The notes beneath the pieces were generated by a model. It worked only from the letters and a program-made list of their open reading frames with translations, made no database searches and was not told where the DNA came from. A stretch of DNA of 64,000 nt from Amblyomma americanum. Its lineage: Eukaryota > Arthropoda > Arachnida > Ixodida > Ixodidae. The DNA lies in NCBI RefSeq assembly GCF_052857255.1, contig NC_135498.1:157775124-157839123 (forward strand), read 5' to 3'. The position numbers were made by a program, and so were the translations under genes. Below are positions 43,713 through 56,619 of the stretch, in pieces. Numbering within the stretch: position 1 is the first letter of the stretch; each line of letters begins with the position of its first letter.

Positions 43713-44457
43713 ATATGTTCAAACAAATCAATTCGTAATCCCTAAATGTGCTCGTAAACATATACTGCGACCAGCAAAGCCAGCCAACGGGACCCCGCAG
43801 TGGCCGGTGTCGCCGTATCGGCAGCTGACTGTTGCGATCACATAGGCCTAATGTGTTACCTCTGGATCCAAGCAACTCGAATGAAGTGCAAATTCCTGAG
43901 CAATAAATCATTTTGTCCTTTAACATCTTGTCGAGCTGTACTGACGGAGGCCGAACAACACATACATTCACACCTACCACCGCGCGGTGCAACCGCAATG
44001 ATGCGGGAACGGCTGTGTCCGAAGTTGTCCGAGCGAAAAACTGGTGCACCTCAAGGAGAGAAAACAGCCTTCGTAACCAAATCCTCAAACTCGACAACAA
44101 TCTAAAACATTTGGCGCCAACAAAACGCTTGAAGCAAAGATAAGAGGTGTCCGTGGAGCCCGTATCCGGAAGTCTGCGAACGGATCGCAACGGCGTACTG
44201 TTTTCGCCGTTCACTACTTGACCGCACTCGGAACATATTACATTCTGTTGCTTTGAAGTTGCTGCTGTTTGAGGCAGCACACAACACCCCTGTTTCAGCG
44301 ATGTGAATAGTAGTGTTAGTATTAAGGAATGAAATGCCGAAACCGCACGTCTGCAAGCAATGCCTATACAAACGGAACCACAGGAAGTTCCCGGAAGTCC
44401 AAATTCACTGGACAAAGCTCGGCAGTGACGCAATGTCCGATGTATTTTGAACACCAC
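43713..44457 (-). other. 260-codon open frame of unknown nature
   Basis: A minus frame stays open from 44457 to 43675. It includes a C-S-E-C pair ('NVICSECGQVVNGENST') and hydrophobic stretches ('FHSLILTLLFTSL'). It runs into the solo LTR at its end. I recognise no family, and opposite-strand frames in the same interval are also partly open, so chance or a decayed TE is possible. Confidence 0.2.
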
Positions 44458-44459
44458 CT

Positions 44460-45410
44460 ATTAACGCGCTGAAATGGGCTGTAACAACGACGAATCCTGT
44501 CCGAAGAGAGGCGTCCTGCATCGAAGGGTGCCGCTATGTTTGTCGTCGCGGGTTTGCAACTTTCTAGAAAAGGCGCCAGAAGTTTGTCTGGAACCGATAA
44601 TGCTTTCGTGTGGACGTTTTGGAGGAATCTCTGCAGCGATAGCGGATAATGCTCACTCCCACCACCGATTTTTTTTTATTTTAAGACAATTATGTGGAGC
44701 ATCCTTTAAGGATGTTGCGCACCAAAAAGGTGGCATTGTGGTAGTGCACCCACCTCGCTTTCTAGAGGTGCTGGGTTCGATCCCCAGCGCCACCAGGTAC
44801 CCACCGGTTTTCTAGTGGGCACAAGGCTTCTCCTGTGCTCGGATTGCTGAATTTTGCGAAATGCTTAGGAAAAGGGCCGTGGAACAAATAAGCGTGTTTG
44901 GCGGCCAGCGATTTGTTTCGTCGTCCAACAACAACATATCCTGGTTGTGCGGCTTCAAACCCCGTTCGTGGTCCTTTCTATTATGGTCAGTCAGGAGAAC
45001 TGTGTTTTTTTTATGATGTAGCACACCGAAGCGATGACCTTGTGGTCGGGCATATCCACTTCAGTTTCGAGAATTTCGTTACCGCACCGCCCGCCCTGCG
45101 TTTTTGTTGAGCGATCTGTGTGATGCTATTGTCATCGTTTCAACTTCGATGGTGACCGTTTCCAGGTTGCGGGAGAGCTGCAGCATATATATGTTTAGTC
45201 CCTAATGCTGATAACTGTTACAATTTCTTCCCTCGTTCGCTCGAATGATCGCCTGATGTAGGGAGCGCAAGATTGACAGCAGTCTACACTGGATGGCTGC
45301 TTGGAGGCCGATGGCGCAGTGTTCGTCTACGACCAGGCCCCCTCTTGGTCTAATGACGATCTTGCAGTCGCCCCGAGGGAGCGGCGGAAGGCTGCCGTGG
45401 CGGTGATTGT
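44460..45410. repeat. composite dispersed repeat, copy with modules B-E-SINE-F
   Basis: About 950 bp collinear with 62996-63950. Module B is 'acgaatcctgtccgaagaga...gaatctctgcagcg' (44485-44640), E is 'gctcactc...aggatgttgcgcacc' (44645-44725), and the SINE is 44729-44930. Module F is 'gttgtgcggcttcaaa' through 'gatgtagcacaccgaa' and 'gaggccgatggcgcagtgtt' to 'ctgccgtggcggtga' (45406). No coding role was seen. Confidence 0.85.
44729..44794 (+). ncRNA. tRNA-like head of SINE (good cloverleaf potential)
   Basis: 66 nt: the acceptor ends GGTGGC and GCCACC pair, an 'ACCTC...GAGGT' arm has an 8-nt loop, and the T arm is 'CTGGG-TTCGATC-CCCAG', which includes the pol III B box. The A-box region 'GGCATTGTGGTAGTGCA' is weaker. 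It is embedded in a dispersed repeat, so a SINE rather than a tRNA gene. Confidence 0.75.
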
Positions 45411-45429
45411 CTGCTTAGAAAATTGGATA

Positions 45430-45890
45430 AATTGAATGGCAAAAGCGTAGTGTAGAACAATATCGATACTGGAAAAGGCAGATCAGGAAGAAAGCGTTTT
45501 ATGAGAACTCAAGAGGCAGTGCCCTACTCATTGAAGCTAGGTCAGTAGGTCTTAGAACGCGCAGCTACAAAAAGAAATTTAACGAAGAAGATGAAACTAG
45601 TGATGTGTGCGGTAAATTTGTAGAAACAAGAGAACACCTCATACTAAAATGTCAAGCTATCCATCCCAATGTTGGTGCGCGCACAGTCACTCTTCCTGAG
45701 GCCCTAGGGTTTAGCGATAACGATAGTCATGTAAATAAATATGCGGTGGAAATTAGCACAAACCGATTGGAAGATTGGTGGCTCAAAAGCTGAGAAGTGG
45801 CATAAGGTTAAAAGAGTACGAAGGCGTAATTAAAGGAAATGGCGAATTTTAATAACAACTTACAGCACAGTTAAACAAAAATAAAGGGCA
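45430..45890 (+). pseudogene. LINE 3' end (ORF2 C-terminus with zinc knuckle), LINE A family
   Basis: The frame reads 'WKRQIRKKAFYENSRGSALL', 'IEARSVGLRTRSYKKKF', then 'CGKFVETREHLILKCQ' (a CX2-3C...H...C knuckle) and 'PEALGF', ending 'EDWWLKS' at 45793. The LINE at 50331-51356 has the matching 'FGDGEETIEHLVMSCQ' and 'FPQALGF' in the opposite orientation. It is 5'-truncated. The following bases to about 45890 are probably its 3' UTR. Confidence 0.75.
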
Positions 45891-46454
45891 AAAAACTGAA
45901 CATGGTGGCAACTACCATCACCCCGTTTGAAAGGGAACGCTCGAGTATACCTCCCATGTATCGATCCAGCGGTAGTTGTGATCCGTATCGTCCTCTTGAT
46001 AACCAAACAACTAATTTGGTAATCGTGTACCAGGGTCGAATTCTCTCATCTTCCAGATGAGACTCTAACATTTATTTTTGTCGTTTAGCGGTGTATCATC
46101 ATGATCGGACTCTTTCATGTTGGCGGCTATCAAAACGTGCGCCGCTTACGCTCGGTGCGAGTATGGCGGTGCGGAGTTAGGCCTGTAGCTTTACGGGGTG
46201 GTTTGACAGTGCTTCACTGTAGAGCAGTAAAAATGCAGTAGTTCATCGAATTCTGTAAAATTCGTTACCGATAGTTCCGGATTACTTATTGTGCATTCGT
46301 GGTGACCCAGGGCTGTGGTCAGGGACTCCGGAACTTTTTTGAATTGGGGGCAAGACTTCGAGTTTATTTTGATAGTTATTTATTTATTACTCATTGGCAC
46401 AAAAATTTTATATTTTATTTTTCAATAGTCAAAGGTTGATGCAAACTGTTAAAT
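45891..46454. other. no recognisable feature
   Basis: Unassigned sequence. It contains A/T-rich runs near 46375-46430. Confidence 0.4.
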
Positions 46455-46700
46455 TGTGGTGACCACACTCCAGGAGTCAGTAAGACAATGGAAAGGCTTC
46501 CGAAAGAAACTGTTCAAACGACTGATTTGCGCCCGCTATGAACTGAATGACTCGGCGGCGGCGATAGGCACAAGCGTGCTCGGCGTATCGAACTGAATGC
46601 CTGCAGTTCTTGGCCAACCTCAGTTTAAGGTTGGCAAGGAATCTTCGCGATAAAGAATCGAAAGCGACTACAACAATCTCGAAAAATGTCGAAGCACTTG
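46455..46700 (-). repeat. diverged LTR related to Gypsy B
   Basis: 'actcggcggcggcgatag...cgtgctcggcg...cgaactgaatgcc...ttaaggttggcaagg' follows the same order as 'ctcagcggcggcgatag...cgtgctcggcgg...actaacagaatgccc...ttaaaggtggcaagg' in the Gypsy B LTR (14770-14866). It is clearly older. The edges are unclear. Confidence 0.5.
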
Positions 46701-47860
46701 CACGTGGCCGTGATCAATGGAAATAAGCCTGGTTGCATCTGGCATTGCAAAACAAAATGATAAAGCTGTGTGCGGGTGGTTTGAAGTGCGAACGAACAAA
46801 CGCTGCAAAGATTCACAGCAATATACAACGAATTCAAATGGGAATCTTTACTCACGAGGAGTGATCAATTGCATCAAAAAAGTTGGTGCATAGTTTGTTT
46901 AAATTCTGGTAATCATGATCATGTACACGGGATAGACAGTCGACTTCCGTTGTTACATGACTGCTTTAGGTTACTCATATACGAAATTATTTACAACTGG
47001 CTACGATGCCAACTAGCTCTCCACTACTGTGCTTTGCAATAAAAGTCTTGGAAATGAAGTGCTTCACTTGTCAGAAATTGATCCAAGTGCAAGCAATTCG
47101 AGAGACGGGAGGAGGGGGCGCTGTCCCCTCTGCAAAATTGTTGGGGGGGGGGGGGGGTGACCGCTCACCTTGCCCTCCCTGTTCCAGGGTCCCTGGCTGC
47201 GATATTCGGCGGGTTATTGTGGCTGACAGTTGGAGCGCATCCTCGCATGTCCTCACAAATGCTTGCTGCAAATGGACATTTCTGCAAGCCGACACAAACT
47301 GCCAGCTTTGAGAAGTGGGTAGATAAATTGTGCTTACTCGCGGGTTGCGTCGCATTATAGGACAGCATTTTCCCCGCTTCAAGAACTTGTATGATGAAGC
47401 AAAGACTAGTTTCGAGTCATACTAAAGAGAAAATCCTTGCACCTCATGAGGACATGAGAATTTATGAGAAGAACCGGCGCAGAAGCAAATCTGGTTATGT
47501 CCTCAAGCCGCACCATTGGCGCGGTTTCCTGTCATTCAAGGCTCGAAATGCAGGTGTGCTCAAGAAAGAACACGTGCACTGTGGTGACCACGCCTGTTTT
47601 GGAGGAGGAAATTGTAGCTGCAGCGCTGAAGCCTTCTGGAGTCGGAATAATGTATTATTTCCTGCACATTCCGGCACGGATTAAGCCACGAATGGCAGTC
47701 GGGATCACAAGGGAAGGAAAGCTGGGTGTGTGAAGCTGCTTTTCTCTATACACGGAAGGCTGTCTTTCAGAGTTTAGAAAAGGGTTTACGCAGCTCTCAA
47801 GAATCGATCGAGCGCGCGAGCTGTCTGCACACAGCTGAAAACCGACGGTGCACCAGAAGC
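46701..47860. other. unassigned sequence with a poly-G run
   Basis: No coding motif recognised. A run of about 16 G lies at 47142-47157, next to an inverted 'ggagggggcgctgtcccct' patch. Confidence 0.4.
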
Positions 47861-48400
47861 ATATGGGCTTGTATCAGAGCATCCGCTTCACATTAGGGAG
47901 GTGCTGGGTTCGATCCCCAGTGCCGCCAGGTACCCATTTTCTAATGGGTTCAAGGTTTCTCCTGGCCTGGTGCTCGGCTTGGGTATTTGGGGTGTAATGC
48001 TTGAGGAAAGGATCGTGGATGAAAGAATTTGGTTGACAGCCAAGTGATTCGTTCCGCCGTCAAACCCTACAGGCGCTTTCACTCTTGGGCATTCGGCTAC
48101 AAGAGCGAGCTTAATTCGCGGCCGCGGAAATTCTGCCTCGTTCACACGTGACGCGGCCACCACGTCGCCGCTCGTCGCCTGCTCATGGCGTGCACGGATA
48201 TGGCAAGAGAAAAGTTTAATCGACGTTGTCTCCATTGGCCGGTTACGCTAAATGCTTTAATTTTGCTGGACGTTACGCCATTTCTAGATATTTAGCATAC
48301 TTTTCACGTACGAGCGGAGATGTATTCCGGTTTTACGTAGGAAAACTGCGCATGCGTAGTTGCAAATGCGTGGCGTGGAAGGATCTTCGGCATTGTTATT
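47861..48400 (+). repeat. SINE followed by composite-repeat modules C and D
   Basis: A tRNA-like SINE head (about 47864-47928, B box 'GGGTTCGATCCC') and SINE body run to about 48060. Module C follows ('aggcgctttcactcttgggc', 48070-48215), then D ('ggccggttacgctaaatgc...gagatgtattccggttttac', 48230-48400). The order SINE-C-D is the same as at 61890-62815. Confidence 0.75.
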
Positions 48401-48620
48401 GCGCTACTCAAGGTTTACACAGACAAGAACGACACATACAGACAGGGCGCAAACTATCAACTGATTTTATTGCGTGGGTAATTCGTTTTATATGAATTGT
48501 GAACATGAAAAGACACAAAAACAAGTAGCTTGATGGAGATGCGTAATCTAATCTTCTTCTGCTGACAGGCACGCGTAGAGGACGGAGTCATTTTCACCTC
48601 TTTAAAAAGTTTATCTCTCG
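48401..48620. repeat. possible Penelope-like terminal fragment
   Basis: 'aactatcaactgattttatt' resembles 'actatcaactgaagtttatt' of the 13673 foldback arm. Only this short similarity supports the call. Confidence 0.35.
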
Positions 48621-48710
48621 CTTCGTCAGCGCTACCGACGGCTCGCTTCCGACGGACGGTGGAAGGATCACAGCGCGCGCGGAGCAGGCGAGCTTTTCCG
48701 CTAGTACGTC

Positions 48711-50155
<1,445 letters not shown>

Positions 50156-50319
50156 CATAGATACTTGAGGACTTACCCTATGTGACGGGCGGCCACCACT
50201 CGGTTGGGCACCCGGACCAAAAAAAAAAATCGAGAGTATGAAAGCGCACAAGGAGAGAACAGAAACAAAACGCACAAGAAAAGAAAAAAAGAAACACGCA
50301 AAGGCTAAAGTCTTGAGGT

Positions 50320-51365
50320 GGAGCGTTCGCTCATCGCCCTCGTTCTCGTCCGACTCTGCGGTCTCGCGTGGTTAGACAAGCGTTAGACGACGCATGGGTT
50401 CGCAGCACGCCCTCGCTCTTGTACTTGGAGTTGTGTCCTTTGTCGTCCACTGCAGGACCGTGAAACCCGAGCGCCTGTGGAAATGTGGTGCCCTCTGTCG
50501 GCCTCGGATGGAGTCTTTGGCAAGACATCACCAGGTGCTCGATGGTCTCCTCCCCGTCGCCAAATGCTCGGCATAGGGCTGCCTCTGCTTCTGGTATAGC
50601 ATCGATGCGACGGTGATACACCAGTGTTTGTAGCGCTCCGGAACGGGCCTCAAACAGCAATGTGCTACCCAGGCCGTTGTCAAATATCTTTTCGGGTCCG
50701 AGGCTGTTCTTGCACTCGCGGTACTCAGCCAGTGTCGGCTTTTCGGCGAGCGCCTGAAGCCATTGCTGGTTCTAATTTTCCTGGACCCGTCTCCTTGCCT
50801 CCTGTTTCCATGCGGTTGTGATTCGGCATTTATGGGTTCCTGGAAAAGGCCATAGTTGCCTTCTATCCTGTGGAGGCGCTTTGCCCATGTAGTGTGTAGG
50901 CATATCGCAGCGAGGTATTCAAAGACTCGCCTTGCCCATCGGTCGCGGCTCATGAACTGGAGTCGACCGTGGTACTCCAGCTTGCGCTTTCCTCCCTTGC
51001 CTGAAAACTAGACCATCCAATGTCGCCTTTGATGGATGCATTGGCCACCCGTCCATGACATCCGAGTGCAGTGCGGCTGACCTCTGTCCGCGCTCTAGCC
51101 AATTCTTGGTGGCTGATGGGTGGCAGATCAACGAGTTGGCAGACGTGAGCCCTGGTACGTGCGCGAGCTTCCAGAGGTCGCGGACCATAACGCACCGTTT
51201 CCACTCCCACAGGCACCCACGTCGGAGGATGAATTGCGCTCGGAGTGCAGATTGACGAACCTTGGCCACGTGCAGCCTGAACATGTCAGTCTCAGTACAA
51301 AAATTTGTGCCCAGGTGTTTGTACGATATGTCGACTGTCAGGGGCTCTTCATTCAATGTAAGCTA
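50320..51365 (-). pseudogene. LINE C, 5'-truncated ORF2 C-terminal half (LINE A family)
   Basis: From right to left: 'SYKHLGTNFCTETDMFRLHV' (RT end), 'RDLWKLAHVPGLTSANSLIC', 'RGQRSAALHSDVMDG', 'KATLDGLVFRQ' or, one frame over, 'IKGDIGWSSFQAREE', then 'DRWARRVFEYLAAICLHTTW', and a terminal knuckle 'CRAFGDGEETIEHLVMSC'. The middle motifs align with LINE A at positions 1-260. Several frameshifts are present, so it is non-functional. Confidence 0.8.
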
Positions 51366-51559
51366 CAGCGGATCAGTCACCTCGCCTGCCAGCTGAACAA
51401 CCATGCATTGACAGTGCAATGTCAGTGCGCGTTAATGATCACCAGGTGGTCGAAATTATCCTGCTCGGAGGCCGTGACTTACAACCCCAACAACCCTTAG
51501 TCGGGCGTGCCCGGGCGGCAGCCACCGCCACTATGGTCCCAAACAAGGGAACTGACCGC
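51366..51559. repeat. partial copy of the tick 'gtcagtgc' repeat
   Basis: 'gtgcaatgtcagtgcgcgtt...gatcaccaggtggtcgaaatta' at 51413-51463 is a shortened copy of the units described next. Confidence 0.6.
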
Positions 51560-52460
51560 GGCGGCTGCGTTTTTATAGAGGAAAAACGCTAAGGCGCCCG
51601 TGTGCTGTGCGATGTCAGTGCACGTTAAAGATCCCCAGGTGGTCGAAATTATGCCGGAGCCCTCCACTACGGCACCTATTCTTCCTTTCTTCTATCACTC
51701 CCTCCTTTATCCCTTCCCTTACGGCGCGGTTCAGGTGTCCAAAGATATATGAGACAGATACTGTGCCATTTCCTTTACCCAAAAACCAATTATTGTTATT
51801 ATTAGTGCTTGCAAGGATCGGTCCTTCCTTTATCCCTGCTCTGACGGCGCGGTTCAGGTTTCGGCCGATATGTGAGACAAATACTGCGCCATTTCCTCCT
51901 GCCAAAATACCAATATTCCAATTTTCAAGCGGCTGCGATTTTATGGAGGAAAAATGCTAAGGCGCCCGTGTGCTCTGCGATGTCAGTGCATGTTAAAGAT
52001 CCCCAGGTGGTCGAAATTATCCCGGAACCTTCCACTGCTGCACCTCTTTCTTTCTTCTTTCACTCCCTCCTTTCCCCCTTCTCTTACCGCGAGGTTCAGG
52101 TGTCCAACGACATATGAGACAGACACTGCGCCATTTGCCTTTCCCCAAAAACCAATTATTATTATTATTTTTATTTTATTTTCATGCATACATTTACAAG
52201 CATGCACAGCACACGGGCGCCTTTGCGTTTTTATGGAGGAAAAACGCTAAGGCGCCCGTGTGCTGTGCGATGTCAGTGCACGTTAAAGATCCCCAGGTGG
52301 TCGAAATTATTCCAAAGCCCTCCACTACAGCACCTCTCTCTTCCTTTCTACTTTCACTCCCTCCTTTACCTTTCCCTTACGGCGCGGTTCAGGTGTCCAA
52401 CGAATATGAGACAGATACTGCGCCATTTCCTTTCCTCCCCAAAACCAATTATTAATTATT
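51560..52460 (+). repeat. cluster of three to four tick short interspersed repeats
   Basis: Unit marker 'aaggcgcccgtgtgct' occurs at 51591, 51959 and 52249. Each is followed by 'gatgtcagtgca.gttaaaga', 'ccccaggtggtcgaaattat', 'cctccactac.gcacct', 'ttacggcgcggttcaggtgt' and 'gagacagatactg.gccattt', ending in 'aaaaccaattatt'. A partial unit lies at about 51805-51910. Several units begin with an inverted repeat (clearest at 52207-52268). Non-coding. Confidence 0.9.
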
Positions 52461-52584
52461 ATGGCACCCCACCCAGCTGCTGTGTGCAAATTTCTGTGCG
52501 GATGTGTTTTCTATTTCTTTTATTAACTCTGCACACGCGCAACTTGTAGAAATGTATTGTTACGTAAATATTGTATTTGTTACC

Positions 52585-52775
52585 TCTCCCTCTATTCTTT
52601 CTTACTGTCCCCTTACCTCTATCATTTCACTTCTTCAAACTGCCTGCTATCCTTTATTTCCGCTGCCCCAGCTCAGGTGCCGCCGCCAGTGATGGCAGAT
52701 GCCGGGGTTAGCAAAAATCTTTTACCTTCCTTTTTGTTTTTATTTCGCAATAAACACCTACTACTACTACTTTCA
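52585..52775 (+). repeat. TE 3'-tail-like repeat ending (CTA)n
   Basis: 'ctatcctttatttccgctgccccag.gcaggtgc...gatggcagatgc.ggg' recurs at 55975-56165. It ends 'aataaacacctactactacta'. It looks like the 3' end of a LINE or SINE. Confidence 0.65.
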
Positions 52776-54100
52776 AGGATGGATAAAAGAATGGAAGCAA
52801 CTTTAATGACTCGAAAAAAAATCTTCCAGGGTGGTCTCCTACCGGTCCCTTACTGGTCAAGGATCGATCTTTTAGGGTGCTGATCCGAACATACCTTGTG
52901 CCTCTTCCTAATAAATGCTTTCACCACCACCACCAACATCCCAGAAACGACCACTACGATACCTCTTAATTTCTTTTTTCACTCCTTCCGTTGCGTTTCA
53001 TGTGTCCCCGAAATCTGTGACACAGTTACTGCGTATTTCATTTCCTCAAAACCAATTTTCAAATTTTCCCAAAAAACAGACGCCATGCCACTTCTACTTG
53101 CCCAATGCACCACAGCTTTCGCGCTCTAACTAGGTTTTGCAGTAGTTAAACCGCGGCTAAATTTTCAGGAAAGGAACCGTTGCAGTAATCGTCCCACATA
53201 TCGGTGAACACCCCACCCGCACCGTAAGGGAAGGGAAGATGGGAGCGAAAGAAAAAAATTGGCTGCGGTTTAGCTGTGGTCAACCCTAGTTGAATTGCGA
53301 AATCTTCGTTTTCTCGGCACGTCGTCTACGCAGCGTGTCATTCCCACGCTCTCGAGAACTCAAAGCAGTCTCTTCCGCAGTTGAAGAGTCACTCCGCTTG
53401 TCCGGACCCGTAGTGTATCTGTTACGGGTCCAAGTTGGACTTAATTTTGTAAATGTGGCGGAGAGTTTGAAGGATGCCTCACTCTCGCCACCTGTTGGCC
53501 CGGTATTGCACTACCTCCGGGATCGGCCTTGTCTTTAGCGCGCCTTTACTATCCTGTCTTTCTATCCCATCTTTTAACTCGCCTTCTATCCGCACGTGGT
53601 AACGATTGTGGCTCGGCTTGAGCCAGTGAGCTGTCCTGTGCACTTTCCTTTTTTTTCCTGGCAGCAACCGAGAGAGTCACTCCGGGACGTGGCACGAATT
53701 CTTCTAGCCGCTTCTTCGTTACGACGCTTCTGGAATCGCGCGGCGCGTTCTTCTGGCGTCTCTTGAGCGTGTTGTCTCTTTCTCGCTTCGTTCTGTCGTT
53801 GTTGCGTCTCTTTCGCGCCCACCATAACGACTACACGACTACAATACACTATGGCGAAGCGCATATATACATACCCCCCTCCCCCCGCAAGGCGAAACCT
53901 CCACTCCCTCTACCCCAGCAGAGCACATCTGGTGGAGTGAGAGGCGACGGCAGAGGCGTCCACGGCGGCGCCATCTGTTAGAGCGCAACTGCGGCGTTGC
54001 TGGGCAACGGCGGCTCAAGGTGGTTCGCCGGCCACGGCATACGGCATACGGCTGAAGTGCGTGACGAGCCGAAATGGCTCTCTGCTTGGCACAGTGTTGT
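52776..54100. other. mostly unassigned, one Arg/Glu-rich open stretch
   Basis: A minus frame at 53864-53586 reads 'KETQQRQNEARKRQHAQETP', then 'EERAARFQKRRNEEAARRIR', a basic, heptad-rich sequence. Such stretches occur at the start of some tick TE proteins, but I cannot assign it. A GC-rich patch at 53930-54050 may belong to a tick repeat. Confidence 0.35.
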
Positions 54101-54530
54101 TTTCGCAATGTAGACAGGCGTCATTTCCTTTCCTTAAAACCAACTTTATATAACTTTCCTTCCCTTACGGTGCGATTCGGGTGTCCACCGAGATATGTGA
54201 GACGTGTAATTGCCTTTCCTTAAAACCAATTTTCATTTCATTATCCTTCACTCACGGGCGCGGTTCGGCTGTACACCGATATATAAGAGACAGGCGTCGT
54301 TTCCTTGTTTGACCTATGCCTATATTCAAGGTAAAACTTGCCCCCAGCGTGACCTCTATCTACATTCAAGGTCAAATTTGTGGCCTCCCTGACGACTGGC
54401 TGGCGTAGCGAAGCTTTTCGCTTCAAAAGCGAAAGAGGTGCAGTAGTGGGGGGCTCCGGAATAATTTCGACCATCTGGGGATCTCTTATGTGCACTGACA
54501 TTGCACAGCAAACGGATGCCTTTGCGTTCG
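54101..54530. repeat. fragments of the tick short repeat, both orientations
   Basis: Plus-oriented fragments are at 54145-54240 ('ttccttcccttacggtgcga...gtgtccaccgagatatgtga') and 54245-54300. A minus-oriented fragment is at about 54433-54530 ('gtgcactgacattgcacagc'). Confidence 0.7.
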
Positions 54531-54604
54531 CCTGCATCGAAAAAGCGCGCCGAAAAAAATGCATGTTACGAGGTGGTGGTGGTGTAATGCGTGCCTTGAA
54601 ATAG

Positions 54605-55010
54605 ACTTTATGTTAGGCGTTTAACAGGTCCTGGACCAAGGGGAAGAAGGCTCGTGGCAGGTTCAGGTCCCGTGAGGCGAGCCAGATGGGCCGTGGTGGT
54701 GGCGAGGAAGTATAGGCGGTAGACAAGACTGATTGGTTTGGCGCTTTATAAGGCAGTGTCTCATATCTGCATATACATGAGAACACTTTGAACAGTGAGG
54801 TGTACAAGTGTATCCCATACAAAAAAAATTTGCCGTGTGTATCATTAAGATTAAACTGTATTCGCCGAAGAATGCGGGCTTCAGGGAATGATAAGAATGG
54901 GTGGGGCAGTGGCAAACCAGCAAAGTCCAATTATTCTCTGCGAGTATTGTTCGTAGACAGTGAGTTTGTAAACCCTTACGGAGTGCACCGTCGGTGGACT
55001 CGTTCATAGA
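54605..55010 (-). pseudogene. LINE D, 3' fragment
   Basis: The frame from 55007 contains 'CTPHCSKCSHVYADMRHCLI', a C-X2-C...H..C knuckle of LINE ORF2 C-termini. A second frame continues 'RPIWLASRDLNLPRAFFPLV'. The two frames overlap, so there is at least one shift. Clade unknown. It differs from LINE A, whose knuckle spacing is different. Confidence 0.6.
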
Positions 55011-55657
55011 ATTCCCGGCGCCGGGCTTATAGTATAATGTTATGTAGGTGCATCATTTTTCTTTTTTCCAGCACTTTAAACTGTTGGGGCACATTAGTCA
55101 TGCTGCTGGACAAAATGTTAAGGGTCTCTGTGCAAGCATATGTACGCGGCAGCCATAGGAGATGCGAATACAATTTTCAAATTCAAACACGTATATTATT
55201 CCCTTAAAGCCTTTTCAACTATATCTGAGATAAAAAGCTGGCTCAATCAGCGGAGTGCAGGGTCTTATAGCTCGGAAATAAGCGGCATTGATATAATACG
55301 CAAGTAGCGCTACAAACCAAGCACACCAGCTAGTTTACTGCAGCGCGCTAAATATCAGAAAATGCGTGTCTCAAAGCGAACCGAGCGGTTCCATTGCCAA
55401 TAGCAAGTCATGAATTTGTGGGCGCACGTTTTGAGGCCCCGATAGAGTAATATGGCGATAGCATGTTCTGACAACGACCGATTGATGCGGCGGTAAACCT
55501 ACATCCAAATATGAAATTTGCAGCATTCTTCAGAGCATGTTCCAGGCCGAATGTTGCTGATACACCCCTGTGCGAGTAAAAATTACCAGGTGTTCGCTAC
55601 TGATCCACATCTCTATACTGTGCTCCCCTTCCCATTTTTTCAATGCATATTTCATAC
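55011..55657. other. no recognisable feature
   Basis: Unassigned AT-rich sequence without open frames of note. Confidence 0.4.
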
Positions 55658-55880
55658 ACGGGCCTCTAGAATTTCGCCTCCATCGAAATTCGACTGATCC
55701 CTGCCGCGACGGACGAAATTCGATGGAGACAAAATTCTAGAGGCCCGTCTACTCTGCGACGTCAGTGCACGTTAAAGAATCCCAGGTGGTCTAAACATCT
55801 GCAGCCCTTCATTACGGCGTCCCTCAGAGCCTGAGTCCCTTTGGGCATTAACACCCCCCTCCCCTATAACCTTCTCTAAC
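55658..55880 (+). repeat. tick short repeat headed by an imperfect palindrome
   Basis: An inverted repeat at 55658-55748 (arms of about 34 bp, 'acgggcctctagaatttcgcc' facing its complement, loop about 19 bp) leads directly into 'gacgtcagtgcacgttaaag' and 'cccaggtggtctaaa'. Confidence 0.75.
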
Positions 55881-55974
55881 AGCGCAGTTGAAGTATCTAA
55901 CTAGAGTAGCGTAATTCCTCTAAAATGAATTAATCACGCGCACAACCTGGACACATTTCGTATTGTGTAAATAG

Positions 55975-56165
55975 TTTGTGCATAGTACTTCTCCCCCTAT
56001 CCTCTCTTCCTGTCACCTCATCTCTTTCATTTGATTTCGCCATTCTGCCTGCTATCCTTTATTTCCGCTGCCCCAGCGCAGGTGCTTCAGTATCGATGGC
56101 AGATGCTGGGGCTAGAAAAAAATCTTTTCCCTCCTTTTTACTATTATTTTAATAACAAAACCCAC
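55975..56165 (+). repeat. second copy of the TE 3'-tail-like repeat
   Basis: Matches 52585-52775 through 'cctgctatcctttatttccg', 'ctgccccagcgcaggtgc' and 'gatggcagatgctgggg'. Confidence 0.65.
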
Positions 56166-56615
56166 TACCATAGGAGTTTTCATTACCTACGGTTGCGTAC
56201 TTGAGCACAAATGATTTTTAAAAGGGGGAATTGAACATCAAACCTACAAAACAATGCAGCTGGGCAGGCCAACCTTTTAATGCGGGTGTGGCTAAAAGAC
56301 AACATAGTAAACAAACACTGATGATGTTCAAGTATAAAATTATTAACCTCTACCTGAAAGCAAAGCAATCACACATAACTTCAGCTGATGAAACACATTC
56401 ACCTTAGGAAGAAACACTCACAAACACGGATGAGCGCTGCACTCACGACTGGTTCACTGCACCCCTTATAAAAATGGTAAAAGGACAGTCTATTGAATTC
56501 TTATGCTCATTGCCTTCATATAGATATTTCTTTTTGTCTATTCGTAATCTACAGACTATCAATAGTCCCACGTCTACTAAAACTCTGTGACTATAAATCT
56601 ATAGATTGTCTATGA
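56166..56615. other. no recognisable feature
   Basis: AT-rich unassigned sequence. Confidence 0.4.
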
Positions 56616-56619
56616 CTGT

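Noticed and set aside
44729..44794. functional tRNA gene
   Set aside because: The fold is fair, but the same head occurs six times as part of longer repeats with a shared SINE body, and the anticodon loop has eight bases.
50320..51365. host multi-exon gene on the minus strand
   Set aside because: Motifs match the LINE A C-terminus and terminal zinc knuckle, and frames break by small shifts rather than at splice sites.
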